Positions 25,165 through 37,195 of a stretch of DNA of 64,000 nt are shown piece by piece. Numbering within the stretch: position 1 is the stretch's first letter; every line of letters begins with the position of its first letter. Origin of the DNA: Lumnitzera littorea (lineage: Eukaryota > Streptophyta > Magnoliopsida > Myrtales > Combretaceae); the NCBI GenBank assembly GCA_024138015.1, contig JAMXBB010000010.1:82023510-82087509 (forward strand). Reading direction: 5' to 3'. The position numbers were made by a program, and so were the translations under genes. Under the pieces are notes generated by a model that was not told the DNA's origin, ran no database searches, and worked only from the letters and a program-made list of their open reading frames with translations.

Positions 25165-27100
25165 TGTTAGGATCGCGCACTAACGTAGGTACTCAATTTT
25201 GGACCATTTTATATGCATTTTTCTATGTGATTTCACAAAGAGCACTTGGAGTACTTCGGATTGGTACCATTTTTCTTTCCAAATACAGTTGGTTAGAGGG
25301 TTTAAATGAGGGTTAAATCGAACAAAAGCTTAAATTCTTGGAATTTATTTTAATGCAATCTTGCTTAATTCATGCTATTAATTAAGAATTTAAGTTTCTA
25401 TTAAACATTTTTGGCAAAAATAAGCATTTTGAATGCGCATTTGACTAGGAATTTATACCCATTCACATTTCAATTCAAGAATTAAGCTCCAATCAACCTC
25501 TATCTTAACTTCTTTGAATTCATGGCTATGGAAGACTTTCCATGTTTAAATCAAGCTTGGTCATGATAAATTGGATGTCATGGATGACTGGCTAATACTA
25601 AGCAACACTCTTTCTCTCCTCTTTAAGCTTTATTTTGAATTTTCTATCTTTAGGTATCTTAACCTACTTTCTCTCTACAAAATAGCATAAGCTCGAAGCT
25701 TTTTGAGCGAGATCACCACCACCACAAATCTTCTAAGGTCATTAGCTTCCTATTCCACCACTTCTTTCTCACAATTATGCTCCTAAATGTGAGAATTACC
25801 ACTTAAGCTTTCCAAACCCTAAGCCATCGCCGCCACCATTTGAAACACTAGCCATCACTGCTCTTCACTCCAAAACAACCACAATACGATGACCTCCACT
25901 CCTCAAAACCCAAGACCCAACTTTCAATCTAGCTCCAACAAGTCATCACACAAGTCGTATGCCACCATCACCGTCGCCCAATTTCAAAATCCCAGCATGC
26001 TACCACCAACAGTTGAGGCATCAATTCTACATGCACATTCATTAATAAGAAACACATGAAAATAACATTTCTTATCCAAATTACCCTAAGAATCACCTCT
26101 TGAGCACCCCTAGCCACCATTTTCTTCTCCTTCACTCTAATTACTTGCAGTACATGTTGGATTCGACTCGATTTCCTTATCTCAACTTGAATCTGACTCG
26201 GGCAGTGCTCCTAACCTACATCCATCTACTGTTAGGTCTTGCCCCTTCTCTCTTTTCCTTTGTCTTTTATTTTTTTTTTCTCTTATTTTATTCCATATAG
26301 ATAAATGTATACACAAATACATAAAAATATAAAAAATAATGAAAAATATATTTTTTCCACTTTTAATTTAGATGTTTACCTTCATTTAAAGAATTTTACA
26401 ATTCTCAAAAATAAAAGAAAAGGATGAATAAATAAATAAAAAGGTAATTTTAATACATAGAAAAAACCATTTTCTAAGTAAATAATATAAATCAACCCTT
26501 TCAAAATTAGGTTATTATTTTTAACATTTTTTCAAAATAAAACACCAAATTAGGACCCTTTAGATTTTTCCTTAAATAAAGATAAATGAATAAAAATGTA
26601 GATCATATCGTTTTCAAAGGTTAAAAGAAATCAACAAATTAAGGCTTTGCTAACCAAACTATGGGAAATTTGATCTTTATTAGAGGATACGTAGGCATAT
26701 ATAGGGCGACTTAAAATAGGAAATTTTTTTATTTTTCCTTTTTGTAAATAAACTTAATTTTTAACTTTCTTCTTTTTTTTTTGTAAATAAATTAATTTTC
26801 TTTATTTATAAATTTATAATTAATTAAAAGGGTATTTTAAAAATAAATCTAAGTTTAGAAGGTTAAAATTAGTACATGTTAAGGTTTAATAGGTTAGCCC
26901 CTAAACTTGAAATATTTGGTTTTCAAAAACAGTTTTTAAAAAATTGGTTTTTTTTTTTAGTAAAACAATGACTAGGTTAAATCAATTCACCTAATTGATT
27001 TAACCTAATCCATTTTTTCTCGACCTTAGTCAGGTGGTAACTCTAAACTTTTCAAAATAGAAAAACTAAGTTTTTTTAACTCTTAGACAAGAGTTACTAT
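25165..27100 (+). repeat. Tat/Ogre-LTR-like sequence
   Basis: It begins TGTTAGGATCGCGCAC and GTAGGTACTCAATTTTGGAC. Toward its right end it contains AGAGGATACGTAGGCATATA (about 26680) and then GTCAGGTGGTAACTC (about 27040). GGATACGTAGGCA, followed by a GTCA.GTGG..ACTC module before the primer site, is a layout known from LTR ends of Tat/Ogre-type plant gypsy elements. The centre is A/T-rich, with CCACCACC-rich segments around 25.7-26.0 kb. No gag or pol of this type follows it. The family assignment rests on these short motifs only. Confidence 0.4.
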
Positions 27101-28942
27101 TAAATGTGTTAGAGTTTAATATTAATCGAGTTTAGAAAAATAATAAAAATTGAGAAAAATTCAAGCTCGACAACTTTTACTATAGAGATAATTGATTTGT
27201 TGTGTTATCTTTTATAGAGGATTATAGACCTCTTAGTTGTTTTTGTTAATCTTATTGTTGTTGAGCATGGACACTATGTTTATTAATGGATGTGTTTATC
27301 TTTGATTCTAGTTATCAACTCATTTGAGCCACTTAAAGTTGGCTATGGAGATGCTATATTATTGGGATTGATGACCCTTTTATACTATTGTGGTTTGTCA
27401 TGTGTGATTAGTAGATTACGTGCATTTATTATGGATATTAATAGGTTCTGAGCCTTGGCGTGTCTATAGTAATTATAGACACATTGTATGTTATCATATC
27501 TTGGGTTCTAGGGCATTACAACTTTTATATATGTATATTATTTTTCAATGTCCATGTCCCGCCTTTTTCTCTTTTATTATTTTTAGAAATGTAAACTTTT
27601 GGTGCTTAATGTTTAATTGATTTACTATTTGATTCCTTAACCCTTTTTTCTTTTTAATTTGAATTCTTAATGTTTAATAAAGCTACTAAATTAGATTTCC
27701 TCTAACACTATTAACTTTCCCATTGTATTTGCCAAGTGGTGGCCTTTGTATACATAATTAATTTACTTAAATAAAATAATAAAAATACTAAAAAATTGAA
27801 AACATTAAGAAAAAGGAAAAAAGTTTAGAAAATAAAAAGATAATGCCTACCACAAATTAAGAGGTAGGTTACAACTACACATAATAGTAGGTTGTTTGAT
27901 CTACCTTTTGTAATTGGTAGCCAACCATCATGACTATTTTCTTTAGGAAAAAGGATAGAAAGATAGAAAACCCAATTGAATTGCATTTGCACCATTTTTT
28001 TTTTTTTAATAGTGGTGTTGGATGGCCACCAATAATCATATGATCTAGTTTTATGTGTATCACAACTTACTTGTCAATTTTGACAATTTGGTCCATCCTA
28101 ACACTAAGGGATTGTTGGTTTATTTATTTATTTTATTTTCCATACTTTTTTTTTCATGATTTTCTTAATTTTTTTCTTATTTTTATTAATTTACTTAACT
28201 TATATATATTTAATTATATTATTTATCTAAATTAATTATTTGAACCAATTAAGTAATACTATGTATCATTTGCGATAGAAAAGTTATAAATATTGACTAG
28301 AACCAAAAAAGAAAAATATCGATCAAATGTTAAGAAATGAAGCATACTTAATTGGCGATGCGCTTTAGCTAGCTATCATTGATGTACTTTTAGGTGACTT
28401 ATGAGCCAACTAAGCATTAGATGAGCTATATGATGAGTTATGTTTACTAGTTCATATAGTGAAGATTATAAATTAACCATTCATATTGGATTTTTTTTTT
28501 TTATGGTAACATTATCAATGTAGCGTTACTGTTACACTAGATAAGGTAATCTGCTATAGGAGGATAGTAGGTTACCTTCTCCATGCCATTTTCCCATTTA
28601 ATTATATTCCCCATTCCTTTCCTTTTTATGTTTTCCTATTTTTCCATTTAATTAATATTCCTTTTTATATACTCCATTTTACATATTTTTCATTAAATGC
28701 AAATATCTCTATTGTTGTAATATGTCTCCGTTTTTACAATTAAATGTTAATATCTCTACTTTTAAAAAATATTTATACCTCCTTTCATTTAAAATATTTT
28801 TCTATTACCTAAATTCTTGTTCATTTTATACTAAAATATTGTTAATTGAATGTTTCATACATTTTCTATAAGAAAGAGATAAGTTGTTGTGATTTGCATT
28901 ATTTCATATATTACTTTTATAATTATTAGAATTTACTTAAAC
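27101..28942. other. No gene seen; contains two short hairpins
   Basis: AT-rich DNA without recognisable coding motifs. A perfect 9-bp-stem hairpin lies at 27460-27482 (GTGTCTATA-GTAAT-TATAGACAC). An imperfect 13-bp-stem hairpin lies at 28545-28575 (GGTAATCTGCTAT...ATAGTAGGTTACC). The open frames at 27420-27620 and 28053-28235 are AT-driven with no family features. Confidence 0.5.
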
Positions 28943-29346
28943 TATACACAATTCATATAATTCGGTAAATTTCACATACAATTCATATAGATAAAACCTA
29001 TTATAAAATTATCTATAAATTATATTATGATTAATGGAAAATAATAAATTTATATACAATTCATATAATTCAGTAAATTTCACGTATAATTCATATGAAT
29101 AAAACTCATGTATACCATTATCTATAAATTATATTATGATTAATGGAAAATACTAAATCTATACATGATTCACATAATTTGGTAATTTACATGTACAATT
29201 GATATGAAAGTAAACCGTACATACCATTATCTATAAACTATATTATGATTAACAGAAAATACTAAATCTATATATAATTCATATAATTTCGTAATTTGCA
29301 CATATAATTCATATGGATGTAACCCGGATATATTATTGTCTACAAA

Positions 29347-29360
<14 letters not shown>
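28943..29360. repeat. AT-rich tandem repeat, about four units of 108-109 bp
   Basis: The landmark ATTCATATAATTCGGTAA recurs in variant form at 28951, 29059, 29168 and 29277, with spacing 108, 109 and 109. Each unit also carries a CATTATCTATAAA(T/C)TATATTATGATTAA segment. The last unit runs into a (TA)n tract at 29352-29378. Beyond it, weaker echoes (TGTGTACATA) persist to about 29600. The period is in the range of minisatellites or a small satellite. Confidence 0.8.
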
Positions 29361-29377
<17 letters not shown>

Positions 29378-29378
29378 T

Positions 29379-29829
29379 GGTTTGTATAATTAGATTTGTG
29401 ATTCATTAAAACTAAAAGATACACACTAGATAGTTTAGATATAATTATAATGTGTACATATAATTTGTGTAATGGTAATACATATATATTATTGTCAGTA
29501 TAATATAGTTTGTTTATTATTAATTCGTAATGTGTACATAATACATATTTATAATTCATATATAAACTGTACACATAATATACTTATAGTTCATATATAT
29601 CATTGCAAGTACACTATACTATATTATATATCATTACACTAAAATCATATATTAGTGCTTTATAAACAATGTTAGCATAATATACGTAATATCGTGCTTG
29701 AAAATTGTGTATTGTAGTATTACTATCCGTACGTAATGTTAAAATTTTATAAGATACAAGCGTAAATTTTATAGAGACATGTATATTAAAATTAAATATG
29801 ATAAATAAACCTTCTTTTTTTTTGTGTGA
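29379..29829. other. AT-rich spacer with no gene
   Basis: Low-complexity TA-rich DNA. Open frames here (29347-29574 and 29614-29859, minus) consist of Y, I, N, L and K residues forced by composition and are rejected as genes. Confidence 0.6.
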
Positions 29830-30140
29830 TTGTCGATAGTGTATTGTTATTATCAACAACTTAAGTTATTATCAACTAGAGAAAACCTACTATGGTTGGT
29901 CATCTCTTACTGGAAATGAGTTAGGTTTTACTTGAATGGAGCACCTTATTGTTGATAGTTTAACTTATTATCAACCATAGAAATGTTACCAAGTTTGGTG
30001 ATTTTTTACTTCAAAGGAGTTGGGTTTTACTAGAATGGAGTGCATTACTATTAATGGATATATGGTATTGTCGACAGTTTTTTGAGTGGGCACTTACACT
30101 TCATTGTTGATAGGAACAATACATCGTTGAAAGTTTTTTA
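29830..30140 (+). repeat. Motif cluster A (TGTCGATAGT / GTTGATAGT)
   Basis: Motifs include TGTCGATAGT (29831), TATCAACAAC (29851), GTTGATAGTT (29951), TGTCGACAGT (30069) and TGTTGATAG (30105). A longer unit is repeated: TTACTGGAAATGAGTTAGG, then TTTTACTTGAATGGAG, against TTACTTCAAAGGAGTTGGG, then TTTTACTAGAATGGAG, about 100 bases apart. The cluster lies just upstream of the transposase relic. Confidence 0.65.
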
Positions 30141-30393
30141 AAAATCAGAATGTTTCACATTCTCGATATTTTTACAGTAAAGTTCACTCCTTTCATTAGT
30201 AGACACATAATTCTCCACACGAAAACTTTAACTATACCTTAAATACCTAGAAAGAACAAAAATAACAACTCCTACAATCATAATATGGATTCTAGTAGGC
30301 ATTTTTTGATTTAGGTTGTGATAATGAAGTGGATACAATGTTCATGACCATGATACTAAAACTGATGCCATATATGATGAATTAGGTCATATT

Positions 30394-32400
30394 TTGGTCT
30401 TCAGTGATGGTAGAAGCGATGATTCTTTTCGGCACAATAATGTGATTACCATTGATAACTTGTCATCCTATACAGGTTTCCATTCGATTATGCTTCTAGT
30501 GGGTAGAAAGTTTGCATCTTTTTCAGAAGCCAAGGATTTTTGTACTAGGTACGTTGCTATAAACAGGTTTAGCACTCGTTTGCATGATTCTAAAAGCAAT
30601 GAGTAGAAGTAGGTGAGATTGTGTTTATAGGTATGCCATAGGGAGGGTTTTAAGGGTTAGTAAAATCTTAGTAGGACCGACCAAGTTAGAAAGGAAAGGT
30701 TGTTGACTAAAATTGGTTGTTTAACTATGTTTAAAGTAAAAATTATGAAGGAAGATGTACTATGGGAGGTCTTAGTTGTAAATACTAAACACAATTACAA
30801 GCTTATGCCACCATCACAGAATTGATTCTTAAATTTCAATATGTCTTTGTTGGATGCTGATTAAGTTCAAATCAAGAGCATGTTAAATTTTGCTATCTGG
30901 CTGCATGATATAATGGAGTATCTAGTTCATCAAGCAGGCGGATATGAGAAATTCAGATTTATTAAGAAAGACTTGTACAACTATATCAATAAGTAGAAGT
31001 GAGTGGATACATTTGATGGTGATGTTGAGGTAACCTTAGCATTCTTAGCAAGCCAAAAAGAAGCTAATCTTAGGTTATTTTATGAGTACAATGTGAATGA
31101 AGGAGGATAACTTAGTCAAATGTGCTGGTTAGATTTGATACATTAGCTCGACTATGCTTGTTTGGAGATGTCATTGCTTTTAATTCCACATATCAATTGA
31201 ACATATATCTGATGCCATTGGTTATATTAGTTGGTGATAACTATCACCATCAGACTTGGATCTTTAGCAACGCACTTTTAGATGATGAAATGGAAGAGGC
31301 ACATAGCTAGTTGCTTGATGTGTTTGTGTGTGCAATGAAAGGTAAAAGGCCTATGTCTATTAGCATATATGGGGGTAGGGCAATACAGGTAGCCATTATA
31401 TCTATTTGTCCTCAAGCATAGCATTGCCTTTATTTATGGCTCCTTGAGAGGAATACAATGTCTCATGTTCATAATGATTGGTTTTTATGAGATTTCAAGA
31501 GATGCATGTTTGATAAAGAATTTGTTGATGAATTTGAAGTGGCTTGGGTAGATATCGTAAAAAGGCATAAACTTGAAGGTAATGAATGGGTGGAGGAGTT
31601 ATATTAGAAGTGGTTATCTTGGGCACATGCGTATTTGAGGAAACATCTTTGGGCTTTTATGTAGAGTACATAGATATGTGAGGAAATCCATTCATTTATA
31701 AAGGGAAACCATTTTGTTTCTTGGAGGTATTGGATGTACTAAGTAGTTTGACACTTTGAGAAGGTGTTATCTAATTTAAGACATGTACAATTGAAGGTTG
31801 ACTATGAGAGTGCACACATAAAACCAGTTATGGCATACTGTGCTCAAGAGTTTTGAAAACCATGTGGCCTCCATATATATAAGTACATCCTTTAAAAGAG
31901 AGAAGTCAGAGATTGAGCAAGTGGCCTAATGGATTCCATACCTTCATGATGACAACCAACTTAGGGTGACCATCCATACTTTATGCCGCTATAAGTACCC
32001 CTCCAAATTTGTAAAGGTGACATTAAAAAATTTACACCAATCTATTAATTAGGAATGTTGACACTATGAGACTAATGGATTTCCTTGTAGCCACACCTTT
32101 CATGTGGCTAAATTAGAGTTTTCGAATAATATAACTCAGAATCTCATATCACTGAGATGAACTAAGTTGGCAAAGATCATTAATGGAGCTGATGGAGCTA
32201 TACAAGGCACTAGAGATGCAATCATGATGAAGCAAGTTCGATATGGTGCACTATCAACTACTAGTTGAGCTATTTGTCATCTATGGTCATAATTAGAGAC
32301 AACCTTTTCTTGAGTAATGAATGAGATTACATGCTTGATTTACGAGATGTAAGAAGCTTTGGGTTATGTAGATGCTATTCCAACACTTGACAGTAAGACT
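30394..32400 (+). pseudogene. FAR1-like Mutator-type transposase, degraded
   Basis: Domains appear in the right order across many stops and frame shifts. FASFSEAKDF...RFSTR (30.5 kb) resembles the N-terminal FAR1-type region. FGDVIAFNSTYQLN and MPLVILVGDNYHHQ with ALLDDEMEEA (31122-31310) match the start of the MULE transposase core. LYLWLLERN fits the conserved H.LC.WH...N block. FEVAWVDIVKRH and WAHAYLRKHLWAF follow (31.5-31.7 kb). The last recognised part is ECxHYETNGFPCSHTFHVAK (32.05-32.1 kb), a SWIM-type zinc finger. The first catalytic aspartate position (F-D-T-TY in the family) is N here, and the SWIM finger carries a stop. It is therefore a dead transposase. FAR1-related proteins are plant transposase descendants, and a domesticated FAR1 gene would be expected to be intact. 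Confidence 0.75.
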
Positions 32401-33009
32401 CTCTCATCTTTTGCCGTATTATATTTATAGGTTTTTTTTTTTTTGTATATGCTGATTCCACTATGTTATACATGTAAGATTAAGGATTCAAAAGTCATTT
32501 TAGCAAAAGGATCTTCTAGCTAACAATCAAAGCAACTAAGAAACAAGTTCAATGTGGCTTGTGTAAGCAGGAGGGATATAATTGTCTTCGTTGCCCAAGA
32601 AATCCTAGGAATGTTGGTTGAAACAATATTACATGTGTACATCCTGTAGTAAATTTGGATAGTCCATCTGAAGAAAACATTGCGACATGCTTTGGACCAT
32701 GCGCTTCAATCTAAGAGAACCAACCATCATCAGTTTTCAGTTAAAACACAAACAATATTGATTCATATGATAATAGCTTTTCTTTTGACTTTAATTAAGC
32801 ATTAAAGTATTACAAATGGATTTAAAAGGCCGCTTCAAGTAATCATAATGCAATTTGTTGTATAAAGAATCATTCTTATAGTGCAAATACATTTAAAGTT
32901 CCCTTATAGCCTTCTCTTACGTTTGAATAACATAGTTCTATCTTATTGTATGCTACATCTGTGGTCTTGTCAGCTTATGAATGAATGAGTGGGGAAGTGA
33001 AGTGTTGCA

Positions 33010-33490
33010 TGTAACTATTAATAGTATGCCTTCTTACTGTTGATAGTATTCGTGTAGCACCAATAATATTGTTGATAGTTATATATATAAATATACTATA
33101 ATGGACCTTATTTTACTAAAAAGGAATGAATTTTATAGTTTTTTCACAACGATGTAACTTAATTATCGATAGTATACCCTATTCCTATTGATAGTTTCTC
33201 ATAGACACTAAAAACTATTGATAGGAATAGGGTCTGTTGTTGACATTTGGTAATAGATGCTGCAATGGAACTTTTTAACTTTAAAGGAAAGAGTTTTATT
33301 GTAATGGAGTATTATTTTACCATGCTAGAAGCAAAATTGTGGATAGTTGAACACTTATTGTTGATAGATATTAATATTACTACAATTTGTGTTCTTATAT
33401 TGTGAAGGATTGTGTTTTATTGTAACAGAGTGTCATTTTACCTTCATGAAGCAATGATTATTAATGGTAATAGTGTGACTATCGACAGTT
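33010..33490 (+). repeat. Motif cluster B
   Basis: Contains ACTATTAATAGT (33014), ACTGTTGATAGT (33036), GTTGATAGTT (33070), ATTATCGATAGT (33162), CTATTGATAGT (about 33186) and ACTATCGACAGT (33478-33489). The longer unit AAAGAGTTTTATTGTAATGG (about 33285), with TTGTGTTTTATTGTAACAG (about 33411), matches the unit in cluster A in the same orientation. It separates the transposase relic from the next gene relic. Confidence 0.65.
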
Positions 33491-33667
33491 TCGTTGACAA
33501 ATGGCAAAAAAAAAAAAAAAAAAACCTTGAAAACCTTAAGTATATATACCCAAACCCAAATTAACACCCAAACTACAAATATAGTTGACATCCCTCACAA
33601 TCTAAATGCACCCAATACTCTAAACAAAACCCTAACTTTAACAAATTCAAATCAAATATCATCACTC

Positions 33668-34860
33668 ATGGCACTGTACACTTCTAACAAGAAGAATAAG
33701 TGAGGGAAGGAAGGTGAATCATCATCGAATAGGCAACCCGGTGAGCTTTACAATACATATTTCCCCCTTAAGGCCCACTTCCTAAGGTATGAAGAATTTT
33801 TTGCTGATTGTAATTTAGATTACGGTCATGAGTTCGATCTAACATTTGTGAGAGATGTTTAAGGTGAGTTCTATAAAAATTTGATAGATAATCGTATTAT
33901 TCAGATGCTTAAGATGATAAATCAGGTAATGTATCCACGTTTAGTCTAGCTTTTTTATTCAAACATGATGCCTGGTAATGTAATGATTGATTTATGGGAC
34001 CCTAACACTGTCTCTACTAATTTGAAAACATTTTTAGGTGGAATTCGTATTTTTTTCAACCCGTAGTTTTTTTTTTTTCCAGACATTTTGCAAATTGAGT
34101 GCTAAAGGTTGAAAATGCCTTCCAAACAACATTAGGATAGCAGTAGTATTTGTCGAATGTTATATGGTGACTTAGATGGATTAAACAATAACAACTAGTC
34201 TAAAATTATGTAGGTTATGGGGACAAAGCATTTAAGTGCCCCTCAAAGGATTCTTCATTTTATGATATCATACCATATCAATATCCATTTTAGGGAACAT
34301 GCCAATATGTATATGGAGGATTATGGTTAATGAGAGAAATCCTAAGTTGCTGAAAGATTGATTTAGGGTAATGGATGATTTATAAGATCAAGAAGGCCTT
34401 GTCGAATAGGAGAATGACATTACCTTATGCAAAAGTCATTTAATATTTTTTTAGGAAACAAAAAGTTGTCTTGATGGTGAGCCCACTACTGAAAAAAGTC
34501 AGGAGATGATTAATAGGTGACTCTTGTGAGGGAAGACTATTGATAAGGTCTAAATAGTCAATAGATTTCCAGCTAGTAACCTATGGACAATGCATAATCG
34601 TTGGATGATGAAGAAGGTGAAGATGAGGAGAGTGACCATGCAACTCTAATGGAACAAGTAGACAACTTGGTTTGGCAAGTCGACAACCTTGAGATGTCTA
34701 TTAGAGGCAATAGGGGAGAAGTTTGCTAAGTTAGAAAAACCCAAGATATAGGGTTTGTTGGCTTGTATTGACATTTTGACCTTACTTGGGCACCACAACC
34801 ATCATCATCCAATCCATCAGCTCAGCAAGATGATTAGGAGTGATCATAGCTGTACATGAA
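33668..34860 (+). pseudogene. Transposon-type gene relic, function unknown
   Basis: A possible start at 33668 gives MALYTSNKKNK and a stop. Reading on across stops: YFPLKAHFLRYEEFFADCN, DYGHEFDLTFVRD, NQVMYPRLV*LFYSNM and IDLWDPNTVSTNLKTFLGG. The segment V.P.LV..FY.NM...., followed by a G.I.. motif, resembles a family of plant proteins often annotated as putative plant transposon protein (LVR.FYANL signature). I recognise the pattern but not a function. The second half (34.3-34.85 kb) is too broken to read. Poly-T runs at about 34063-34080 interrupt it. Confidence 0.45.
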
Positions 34861-35559
34861 AGTATAATCTTCAATATTAGTGGTTGCAATCTCATTCATG
34901 TAATACTATTGGCCTTATATTGTTTTGTTCATTTTGTAGGGTTAAATGTATTGTCTATGGATAGATTGAAATGACCAGAAAGAGGAATATTTTTAGTAGA
35001 ATTGACAATTATGTGTTTTTTGTTGGGTAATGAAGAATAATTTCAAATTTGTATTTAGGACCAATGGTCGATTTAGTTGTAAGGATCGGAAATGTACTTT
35101 CTCTAGTAAAGACTAATGGCTAATGTAGTTGTAAGGATTAGGATTTCTTTTTCCTTATACCGAGCATTGAAAAATGCTTCTTATGCTATATTACATGATC
35201 AACTATGTTTATTTATAGAGAATCATGTTTAAGATGTCAATCTAATAAAGTATATGAAATTCCTTTTGTGAATCTAAACTTTGCCTCTTATAAACGTGCT
35301 TAATGCTGTTTCATTTCTAAATATCCAACCAACTTCTATCATTTCTCTTACTAAGTAGAAGTCAAGTGCTTTTGATCAAATCCAGAATGGCTTAGCTTAA
35401 GTTTACATAAGTATTGACTCTATAGTTAGGACAGTATAAGTTATTTTCAATATAATGAATATAGAGGCACATAACAATTGCCTCTCCCAAGCAAAGACAA
35501 CTAAAAGGAAAGAAAAAGAAATATAACCAAGTTCAATAATGCAGTACATTGTTGTTGCA

Positions 35560-35890
35560 AGTTTCTATCGACAATAAAGTTAACCTTGTTAATACTATTG
35601 TGGCCTCAGAAATTAATACATTTTAGCAAACTATCCATAGATAGTACTTAATGTCGACAGTCTTTATCCTATTGTACACCATAGACAGTCTTTGCAAATT
35701 GTCGATAGTATTCTTACACTATCAACAATCTCCTTGCCTTGAAAAGTAGTACAATTTAGCAAACTGTCAATAGTCTTTAGTCCATTATACAATATAGATA
35801 ATCTTTACACATTATCTATAGTCTCTTAGCCTTGGAAATTAATATAAATTACTAAGTTCTTGATAGTTAGAAAGGACTGTCGATAGTGTT
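35560..35890 (-). repeat. Motif cluster C
   Basis: Contains TCTATCGACAATAA (35565), ATGTCGACAGTC (about 35652), TGTCGATAGT (35700), ACTATCAACAATC (35717), ACTGTCAATAGTC (about 35764) and ACTGTCGATAGT (35876-35887). GCAAGTTTCTATCGACAATA here corresponds to CCAAGTTTCTGTCGATAATG in cluster E. Confidence 0.65.
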
Positions 35891-35904
35891 TTGTATAGTA
35901 AATG

Positions 35905-36935
35905 GCCTCCTATGCAGTAAACACATCACTTAAGCTCAGTAAATTTTGGTTCCTTTACAATAAGGCTAATTTTTTTTTTTTTTTACAATAAACTTAGCTT
36001 TCTTTACAGCAAAATAAACTTCTTTTGTGGTAAAGTTAGTATTTTTACACAGTAAAATGGGGTTCCTTTACTATAAAGAAAGCTTCCTTTAAGATAAAAC
36101 GGGCTTCCTTTATAATAAAGCTAGTATTATAGCACAGTAAAATGGGGTTGCTTATAGTAAAAAAATTTCTTTAAGGTAGATTGCACTTCCTTTAAGATAA
36201 AGCTAGTATTTTAGCATAGTAAAATGGGGTTCTTTTAAGGTAAAATGAAATTCCTTTATGGCAAAACAGGCTTCCTTTACGATAAAGCTAGTGTTTTAGC
36301 ATAGTAAAATAGAGTTCATTTACGGTAAAACAAACTTCCTCTACAATAAAACTTATGTTTTAGCATAGTAAAATGAAGTTCATTTACTACTTTCTTTACA
36401 GTAAAAGTAGTATTGGAGCACAATAGGATGGAATTCCTTTACAATAAAATAAACTTCCTTTATGGTAAAGCAAGCATCCTTTATTGTAAAAGTAGTATTG
36501 CAGCACAGTAAAATAGAGTTCTTTTATGGTAAAAGTAGCATTGGAGTATAGTAAAATGGAGTTACAGCAAATCCAGCTTCCTTTACAGTACAAGTAGCAT
36601 TGGAGTAGAGTAAAATGGAGTTAAGTAAAATAAACTTCCTTTATAGCAAAGCAAGCTTCTTTTACTGTAAAGCTAGTATTTTTTGCATAGTAAAATGGGG
36701 TTTCTTTTGCAATAAAAAAAGTATCCTTTACGGTAAAGCTAGTATTTTTGCATAAGAAAATGAACTTCCTTTGCAGTAAAGCGATCTTTCTTTATGGTAA
36801 AGTGGGCTTCTTTTATGAAATAGGTAGTATTGGATCAAAGTAAAATGGGTTTCCTTTACAATAAAAATGAACTTCCTTTATAGTAAAAGTGGTATTTGAA
36901 CACCGTAAAATGTAGTTCCTTTATGATAATTCATT
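35905..36935 (-). repeat. Hairpin-rich minisatellite, ~13 units of ~56-85 bp
   Basis: The unit is roughly CTTCCTTTACAGTAAAG, then TAGTATTTTAGCA, CAGTAAAATGGGGTTC. AGTAAAATGG-type landmarks occur at 36051, 36136, 36218, 36303, 36367, 36507, 36550, 36609 and 36689, with further variants to 36905. CTTTAC-N-GTAAAG is self-complementary (for example 36659-36671), so each unit can fold. Read in reverse complement the unit resembles AAAGGAAAGAGTTTTATTGT in clusters A and B, so the array is inverted relative to them. The 65-codon minus-strand frame at 36396-36593 is a product of the repeat. Confidence 0.8.
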
Positions 36936-36944
36936 CATCTATCA

Positions 36945-37195
36945 ATAGTAACTACGTACAGTCAATAGTTTGATAGCCTTTATAGTTATAATTCAAACAA
37001 CATTGTCAACAGTCTTAGCAAAATGTATATTCTTTATTGTAAAACATGCTTCCTTTGCAGTAAAAGTAAGATTAGTGTATAGTAATTTTTCGAATCTATC
37101 AACAGTAATAAGGATACTATCGACATATTTTGACTTTATGAAATTTTCTATTGTAGTTTAATTGACAACCTTTTAGTTACTATCAACAATTTAGT
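36945..37195 (-). repeat. Motif cluster D
   Basis: Contains CTATCAATAGTAAC (about 36951), CAGTCAATAGTTTG (about 36959), TTGTCAACAGTC (about 37003), CTATCAACAGTAA (about 37097), ACTATCGACATA (about 37116) and ACTATCAACAAT (about 37179). It continues directly from the minisatellite. Confidence 0.6.

Noticed and set aside
29347..29859. Two minus-strand open frames of 75 and 81 codons
   Set aside because: Residue content is forced by TA-rich repeats (Y, I, N, L); no domain pattern; they overlap the tandem array, the AT spacer and the start of motif cluster A.
36396..36593. Minus-strand 65-codon frame with repeated YCKGS-like words
   Set aside because: It is the translation of the minisatellite unit, not a protein gene.
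35905..36935. CRISPR-like array
   Set aside because: Repeats vary in length and sequence, there are no uniform spacers, and the context is a plant transposon region.
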